A stretch of DNA of 37,143 nucleotides from Bryobacterales bacterium (GTDB lineage: Bacteria > Acidobacteriota > Terriglobia > Bryobacterales > Bryobacteraceae): positions 1-37,143 of the forward strand of contig PMSX01000087.1 of the NCBI GenBank assembly GCA_003167495.1. Direction: 5' to 3'. The translations under genes were made by a program, and so were the position numbers. The first letter of the stretch is position 1; each line of letters starts with the position of its first letter. Shown piece after piece: positions 32,772 through 37,143 of the stretch. The notes under the pieces are model-generated. The model searched no databases. It was not told where the DNA came from and saw only the letters and a list, made by a program, of their open reading frames with translations.

Positions 32772-34190
32772 ATGCCCGTCCCGGCCGCACGAATCCGCCA
32801 GATCAACTCCGCCGCGATGCGACCCGACCGCGCCTACGTTCTTTACTGGTCGCAAATGAACCGTCGCGTGTATTCAAACCACGCTCTGCTCTACGCCGTC
32901 GAAATCGCGAACCATCTCAATCTACCCGTCCTCTTCTACGAAGCTCTGACGTGCACCTATGAATACGCCAACGACCGTCTCCACACGTTCATCCTCGAAG
33001 GTGTGCCCGAAACCGCCCGCCGCCTCCAAAAAGCGGGCATCGGTTACGTCCTCTATTTGCGTCGCACGAAGTCCGACCCAAACGACACTTTCTACACGCT
33101 CGCTGGGAATGCGGCCGCCATAGTGACCGATGATTACCCCACCTTCATCGCCCGCACACACAACTCCAGTGTCCCCGCTAAACTCGATACCGCCTATTAC
33201 GCCGTCGATTCGAGCTGCATTGTCCCCATGAGTGAAATTCCTAATCGGCAATACGGCGCTTACACAATTCGTCCTCGCCTTCATCGCCTCCTCCCGATCT
33301 ATCTGACTCGAACAGACCATCCCCGAGTCAAGCATCGCTTCACTGGTGTAGTTCCTAAGTTCCACACCGAAGTCACTCCGGCGAATATTAAGCAGCTAGT
33401 CGCATCGTGTCAGATCGATCATTCCATCTCTCCGTCGAGTGAGTTTCAAGGAGGTAGCCTCGCGGCTGAGAGACTCCTCAAAACATTTCTCGAACACAAG
33501 CTGCGCCAATACGCCACTGGCCGCAACGAGCCATCCGAGAATGCGACCTCCCACATGAGCCCGTACCTCCATTTTGGCCACATCTCCGCACTCGAGATCG
33601 CCCTCCAGGTCATGGAATACGCCAAAGAACACAAACTCATCGCCGACGAGTATCTGGAAGAACTTATCGTTCGGCGCGATCTCGCGTTCAACTATGCGCG
33701 TTTTGTGGAAGACCCGGGCGATTTAAGTAATCTCCCCGAATGGTGCCAGCTCAACATGCGAAAGCACGCCAAAGACAAACGTGACCCCGTATATTCCCCG
33801 CAACAATTCGAGCGCGCCGAAACCCACGACGAACTCTGGAACGCCTGCCAGAAGGAAATGCTCCAACGCGGCAAAATTCAAGGGTACTACCGGATGTACT
33901 GGGGAAAGAAAGTCATAGAATGGTCTCGCACTTATCAGGAGGCCGCTCAGACCATGATCGATATTCACGGCCGCTATGCCCTTGATGGGCGCGATCCCAA
34001 CACGTACGCCAACATTTTCTGGTGTTTCGGCTTGCATGATCGCCCCTGGCCCGAACGCCCGATCTTCGGAAAAATGCGCTATATGTCTCTCGATGGCATG
34101 AAACGCAAAACCGACACCCGCGCCTACATTGATGAGATAAACGGCCACAGCGCGCGACAACAAAAGCAACAGCCGCTATGGACTTCCTGA
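32772..34190 (+). CDS. phr: Class II CPD photolyase
   Basis: The 472-residue protein matches class II deoxyribodipyrimidine photolyase in length and motifs. Class II enzymes use FADH- to split cyclobutane pyrimidine dimers in UV-damaged DNA under light. Visible are RAYVLYWSQMNRRVYSNHAL near the N-terminus (about residues 20-39), the FAD-site region YLHFGHISALEIA and, near the C-terminus, GYYRMYWGKKVIEW and DGRDPNTYANIFWCFGLHDR then FGKMRYMSLDGMKRK, typical of this class. No signal peptide. The stop overlaps the start of the TIGR01777 gene by 13 bp, so the two are co-expressed. Confidence 0.95.
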   Translation: MPVPAARIRQINSAAMRPDRAYVLYWSQMNRRVYSNHALLYAVEIANHLNLPVLFYEALTCTYEYANDRLHTFILEGVPETARRLQKAGIGYVLYLRRTKSDPNDTFYTLAGNAAAIVTDDYPTFIARTHNSSVPAKLDTAYYAVDSSCIVPMSEIPNRQYGAYTIRPRLHRLLPIYLTRTDHPRVKHRFTGVVPKFHTEVTPANIKQLVASCQIDHSISPSSEFQGGSLAAERLLKTFLEHKLRQYATGRNEPSENATSHMSPYLHFGHISALEIALQVMEYAKEHKLIADEYLEELIVRRDLAFNYARFVEDPGDLSNLPEWCQLNMRKHAKDKRDPVYSPQQFERAETHDELWNACQKEMLQRGKIQGYYRMYWGKKVIEWSRTYQEAAQTMIDIHGRYALDGRDPNTYANIFWCFGLHDRPWPERPIFGKMRYMSLDGMKRKTDTRAYIDEINGHSARQQKQQPLWTS

Positions 34191-35107
34191 TCACCGGCGC
34201 CACCGGCTTCATCGGCCAGAAACTCGTCGGTCAGTTACTCGCTCGGGGCGATTCGGTGAATTATCTCGCGCGCCATCGCAGCCAGACACTTGATCCGCGC
34301 GCCGCCTTTCACAGCTGGGACGGCAGCAACTCCGCCGCGCCCGTCGACAGCCTACCCCGTCTCGATACCGTAATTCATCTGATGGGCGAGCCCGTTGCCC
34401 AGCGTTGGACCCCGAAGGTGAAAGATCGTATCCGCCGCAGCCGTATTCAAGCCACGCGTGGCCTGGTTTCCGGCATCGCATCTCTGCGCTACAAGCCGTC
34501 GGTTTTGGTTTCGGCTTCGGCCGTGGGCTACTACGGCAATCGCGGCAGTGAGGTTCTGACGGAGGCGAGTATGCCCGGGGCCGGTTTTCTCGCCGATGTG
34601 TGCATTAATTGGGAATACGAAGCTATGCGCGCCCGTGATCTCGGCCTGCGGGTGGTTATGGTTCGTATCGCCACCGTTCTGGGTCGCGATGGCGGCGCTT
34701 TGGCGCAAATGCTCCCTCCCTTTCGCTGGGGCGTGGGCGGTCGCTTTGGTAACGGGAAACAGTGGATGCCCTGGATCCACATCGACGATCTTGTTCGTCT
34801 CCTCCTTTTCGCCGCCGATAGCAACGTGAGAGGCGCCCTTAACGGATCATCTCCCCAACCTGTTACCAACGCCGAGTTCACTCGCACGCTAGGCCGCGCT
34901 ATTCATCGGCCGACACTCTTGCCAATCCCTCGTTTCGCCGTTAATCTGGCGCTTGGCGAAATGTCGGATTTTCTCTTCGACAGCCTCCGGGTCGTGCCCG
35001 CCGCCGTCGAGAATGCCGGCTTTCGTTTCGAGTATCCAGAGTTGGGCCAGGCGCTGGCGGAAATCGTGGGTAAAGGGGTAGCAACGGGGCCGGTGCGAAA
35101 GCCTTAA
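34178..35107 (+). CDS. TIGR01777-family NAD-dependent epimerase-like protein (YfcH/SulA type)
   Basis: The 309-residue protein is an extended short-chain dehydrogenase/reductase. The nucleotide-binding motif GATGFIG is at residues 7-13, and SASAVGYYGNRG replaces the classical Y-x-x-x-K, as is normal in the TIGR01777 family (E. coli YfcH and SulA-like). GNGKQWMPWIHIDDLVRLLLF and the C-terminal PAAVENAGFRFEYPELGQAL (family DUF1731-like end) also fit. The biochemical activity of the family is unknown. It is translationally coupled to the photolyase gene; association with photolyase is a recurring arrangement for this family, though the reason is unknown. Confidence 0.9.
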   Translation: MDFLITGATGFIGQKLVGQLLARGDSVNYLARHRSQTLDPRAAFHSWDGSNSAAPVDSLPRLDTVIHLMGEPVAQRWTPKVKDRIRRSRIQATRGLVSGIASLRYKPSVLVSASAVGYYGNRGSEVLTEASMPGAGFLADVCINWEYEAMRARDLGLRVVMVRIATVLGRDGGALAQMLPPFRWGVGGRFGNGKQWMPWIHIDDLVRLLLFAADSNVRGALNGSSPQPVTNAEFTRTLGRAIHRPTLLPIPRFAVNLALGEMSDFLFDSLRVVPAAVENAGFRFEYPELGQALAEIVGKGVATGPVRKP

Positions 35108-35120
35108 GCGCCCACTAATG

Positions 35121-35210
35121 GCGGGTGTGCGACACAAAAGTGGAGTGAGCACAGCAGCTTACGTTGCACCCCTGGCGGTCGCGGCTCAGCCTGACCTGCC
35201 CGCTACGCTC
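35121..35210 (-). repeat. Dispersed ~90-bp repeat, copy B (inverted relative to copy A)
   Basis: The reverse complement of this stretch matches 9783-9871 along its full length, with conserved ends GAGCGTAGCGGG and GTGTCGCACACCCGC. It begins 13 bp after the TIGR01777 stop. No open frame is present. A second, partly similar GC-rich stretch follows (35225-35262) before the small gene at 35280. Confidence 0.7.
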
Positions 35211-35279
35211 AGAGTTCTGCGCTTGCCCTTGCATTTCCACGGGAGCGCCTAGCGAGCCGCCATGCTATTCTGAAGTTCT

Positions 35280-35489
35280 ATGGCAATCCCGAATATCAAG
35301 CGCTTTCGGCCCTTTTGCCCGACCTGCAACGAATATTACACTTTGATGGCGATCCTGCCTAAGGATGCCGATGTCGATGCGTATCTGAACGACGCTGTCG
35401 CGCGGCACGATCATAAGGCTTTCGCGGAAGCCAAAGACAAGAGAAACAAAATCCGCGTCGGTCAGCAGAAGCAGAAGAAGGCTAAGTAA
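35280..35489 (+). CDS. Small CxxC protein of unknown function (69 aa)
   Basis: ATG 35280 begins MAIPNIKRFRPFCPTCNEYY. One CxxC pair (CPTC, residues 13-16) is the only metal-ligand candidate, so the zinc ribbon would have to be completed by other residues or a partner. The middle is acidic (LPKDADVDAYLNDAVARHDH), and the C-terminus is very basic (KDKRNKIRVGQQKQKKAK), consistent with nucleic-acid contact. I recognise no named family. It is followed by a strong convergent terminator. Confidence 0.65.
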   Translation: MAIPNIKRFRPFCPTCNEYYTLMAILPKDADVDAYLNDAVARHDHKAFAEAKDKRNKIRVGQQKQKKAK

Positions 35490-35497
35490 GTTTCAAG

Positions 35498-35538
35498 AAC
35501 CCGCCTTTGGCCCCACTGTTTATGGAGCCGGGCGGGTT
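35498..35538. terminator. Bidirectional intrinsic terminator
   Basis: AACCCGCC (35498-35505) pairs with GGCGGGTT (35531-35538), with an inner GGC/GCC extension and an interior loop. T-rich sequence follows the right arm. It sits between the convergent stops of the small CxxC gene (35489) and the HEAT gene (35520), overlapping the last HEAT codons. Confidence 0.75.
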
Positions 35539-36848
35539 TGTTGTAACACGTGGGCAGCTCGTTTGGCGGTGATCGACACCTCTCCGTCGGGATCGTTTCC
35601 GAGCTGGGTCAAAGCCGGTAAAAGATCGGCACTGTGGCTCTCAGCGAAAATCCAACAGAGCGAGGTTTTCTGGGTGCGCGTCGCCTCCGGCAGCGTCTTC
35701 GCAATGTTCTTGCGCACTTCGTCGCGGTGAATCAATTCCTTCAAATAAGCGTCGGCCGCACTGGACCTGGAACCAGAATTCAGATTTTCCACCAAGTACA
35801 GTAGCGGGCTGAACTCGTCGGTCGAAACGTTGCCTTCGTTCACCAGGGCGAACGCCGCGCTCAAATGTACTCGCCAATCGGCATTCGTTTGGTCATAGCT
35901 GGCTTGTAGTGTGGGCGTATCTTCCGGCTCCCGGAGGCGGCCTAGACCTTCCAGCGCCGCCGCACGCAATTCCGTGTCACTATTTACAACGTATTGCCGG
36001 AAAATCATCCGGTCCTCCGTTATCGCCAACATCGCCAAAGCCGACAGCGCCGCCCGTCTGATTTTTAGATTTCGCGCATTCTGTATCGCATACCGCACGT
36101 CGGGCGCGGCCTCCTTGCTGCCCAAAACGCCGACCGTCTCCAGCGCCGTCACCTGCGTCCGTTCGTCTAAATCGCGCACCAGGAACGCAACGCTCGGTCC
36201 CGCGCTTGGATCGTGAATTTTCTGCAATGCCACCAAGCTTTGAAAGATCAGATCGTTGTCCTTAGCCCGCACCGCCTGCAACAGCGCCGGCACCGATATT
36301 TTGAGCCGCAATACGCCAGCGGCTAGGGCTGCGTTCGCGCGCGGCGGCATTTCGGGCCCAAAATTGATTTCCGCGGTGATTGACTGAGCCACGTCGTCTC
36401 GCACAGTGACATCTTCATCAATCTCGCTGTCATTCCGCGACGAGAAGAACGATTTCACCTGCCTCACGGAATGCGTGACGTTGCCGCTGACGTAGCCAGG
36501 CAGATAGACGTTCACAATCCCATCCGTTGCTCGCACGCGTACTTCACTATCCACGTCGCGCGAGGCGGAAATCAGCGGATCGATACTCCGCGATCCACCC
36601 ATTTTGACGATTGCCTTTACGGCCTCCACCCGCACCGCACGATCATGATCGTGCAAAAATCCGGCCAGTTCGCTCATGCCCCCGGCTTTGCCCTTTTCGA
36701 TTTCGTGAATCCGGGCAATTTGCGCTTTGTTGTTGTTTTCTTGATTGGAGTCTGGACCGTTTGGCTGCTGACTGTTTTGCTGTTGACTAAAGAGAAGGAG
36801 CGGAAGAACACACCCACACCCCACCTTCCAAACTGGAGGTATTCGCAT
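35520..36848 (-). CDS. Exported HEAT-repeat protein (442 aa)
   Basis: The N-terminus MRIPPVWKVGCGCVLPLLLF is a probable signal peptide. It contains Cys residues, but I do not see a convincing lipobox. A Gln/Asn-rich linker follows (about 22-42). The rest is a HEAT/PBS-type alpha-solenoid: MSELAGFLHDHDRAVRVEAV, KAIVKMGGSRSIDPLISASR, LVRDLDERTQVTALETVGVL, RRAALSALAMLAITEDRMIF and LRAAALEGLGRLREPEDTPT. It is a protein-binding scaffold, probably periplasmic. It is downstream of the MqnA/D-like gene on the same strand (19-bp gap), so it may be co-transcribed. The functional link is unknown. Confidence 0.82.
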   Translation of the reverse strand: MRIPPVWKVGCGCVLPLLLFSQQQNSQQPNGPDSNQENNNKAQIARIHEIEKGKAGGMSELAGFLHDHDRAVRVEAVKAIVKMGGSRSIDPLISASRDVDSEVRVRATDGIVNVYLPGYVSGNVTHSVRQVKSFFSSRNDSEIDEDVTVRDDVAQSITAEINFGPEMPPRANAALAAGVLRLKISVPALLQAVRAKDNDLIFQSLVALQKIHDPSAGPSVAFLVRDLDERTQVTALETVGVLGSKEAAPDVRYAIQNARNLKIRRAALSALAMLAITEDRMIFRQYVVNSDTELRAAALEGLGRLREPEDTPTLQASYDQTNADWRVHLSAAFALVNEGNVSTDEFSPLLYLVENLNSGSRSSAADAYLKELIHRDEVRKNIAKTLPEATRTQKTSLCWIFAESHSADLLPALTQLGNDPDGEVSITAKRAAHVLQQTRPAP

Positions 36849-36867
36849 GATTTGAAGTTACCCCGTC

Positions 36868-37143
36868 TTAGCGGAGAACTTCAATGATTGTTTTGTGGGG
36901 GATCAGGCCGGCTTCGTAACCCAAGTCGAGCAGTTTTTGGGCCGCTTGGGGCACAATCTCGCCGCCATCCTGGGTGTGATGATTGACATACATACCCACG
37001 AATTTTTCGGCCAGTGGAGCTTCCATGTCGCGGGCAAATTGCATAGCGTACGCGAGAGCTTCCTCGCGATGATCCAGCGCGTATTGAATGCTTCCCCTCA
37101 TCATGCGGCAGGCTTCATGGGCAATCTCCGGGCTGAGGCCGCG
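36868..37143 (-). CDS. MqnA/MqnD-family menaquinone biosynthesis protein, C-terminal part (5' end outside window)
   Basis: The frame is open to the right edge and gives 91 residues. SIQYALDHREEALAYAMQFA, LAEKFVGMYVNHHTQDGGE and KLLDLGYEAGLIP are characteristic of the C-terminal lobe of the MqnA/MqnD/substrate-binding-like family. In the futalosine route, MqnA is chorismate dehydratase and MqnD is 1,4-dihydroxy-6-naphthoate synthase. With only the C-terminus I lean toward an MqnD-like member but cannot separate the two, and a related protein of unassigned function is possible. It is upstream of the HEAT-repeat gene. Confidence 0.78.
   Translation of the reverse strand, partial: RGLSPEIAHEACRMMRGSIQYALDHREEALAYAMQFARDMEAPLAEKFVGMYVNHHTQDGGEIVPQAAQKLLDLGYEAGLIPHKTIIEVLR

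Noticed and set aside
32469..32855. Minus-strand frame of 128 residues before the photolyase gene
   Set aside because: It runs antisense into the photolyase N-terminus and shows no recognisable domain or ribosome-binding site; most likely chance in GC-rich DNA.

Overview
The window reads as a chromosomal segment of an acidobacterium, most like the Bryobacter/Solibacter side of the phylum. This is inferred from several things: small conserved proteins of acidobacterial type at about 380, 2843, 13612, 31494, 31893 and 35280; a secretin-type TPR plus short N-terminal domain; a PEP-CTERM protein; many secreted carboxypeptidase-regulatory-like (CarboxypepD_reg) proteins; a Tat-exported Gfo/Idh/MocA oxidoreductase; and a futalosine-type menaquinone gene at the right edge. 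Base composition is moderately GC-rich. I saw no rRNA, tRNA, CRISPR array or complete insertion sequence.

Layout. 1-1231: tail of a P460-type cytochrome and a conserved acidobacterial protein. 1464-7927: housekeeping block with purA (minus), then a small conserved gene, an ankyrin protein, pheS and pheT (plus), then a 5'-nucleotidase (minus). 7972-9753: an unusual exported protein in which the TPR and N-domain of a secretin are joined to ankyrin repeats. 9754-10011: scar tissue, with a 90-bp dispersed repeat and the remains of a toxin-antitoxin pair. 10012-11949: glcD and a TlpA-like thioredoxin. 12043-13563: a tightly coupled pterin operon of two different PTPS/QueD-family proteins and folE. 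13612-15414: a small gene, a LysW-like acidic zinc-ribbon protein, a secreted CarboxypepD_reg protein and a KDPG-aldolase-family gene. 15446-15988: a brnTA-type toxin-antitoxin locus whose toxin has lost a usable start. 15989-18218: rhodanese, a degenerate circularly permuted ATP-grasp protein and a DksA/TraR zinc finger. 18219-18960: a large intergenic region with a decayed TetR gene and a parS-like palindrome. 18961-21421: a PEP-CTERM protein and a divergent secreted HExxH/TPR protein. 21464-30880: a carbohydrate-oriented block with two Gfo/Idh/MocA dehydrogenases, a TIM-barrel isomerase, two large secreted CarboxypepD_reg proteins, a secreted GH13 amylase-family enzyme and an aldose-epimerase-like protein. 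30956-37143: secreted Gly/Tyr-rich and small proteins, class II photolyase coupled to a TIGR01777 epimerase, the second copy of the dispersed repeat, a small CxxC protein, a HEAT-repeat protein and the C-terminus of an MqnA/MqnD-family protein.

How the genes work together. The clearest functional unit is folE with the two PTPS homologues: FolE would make 7,8-dihydroneopterin triphosphate and the PTPS proteins would act on it. The two proteins have lost opposite halves of the classical catalytic triad (Glu for Cys in the first, Ala-Tyr for Asp-His in the second), so either they do different reactions or they form a mixed enzyme. The second notable item is the secretin-N/ankyrin chimera, which looks like an exported protein that kept the periplasmic part of a secretin but replaced the channel with ankyrin repeats. 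The rest is a mixture of core metabolism and probable periplasmic sugar handling.
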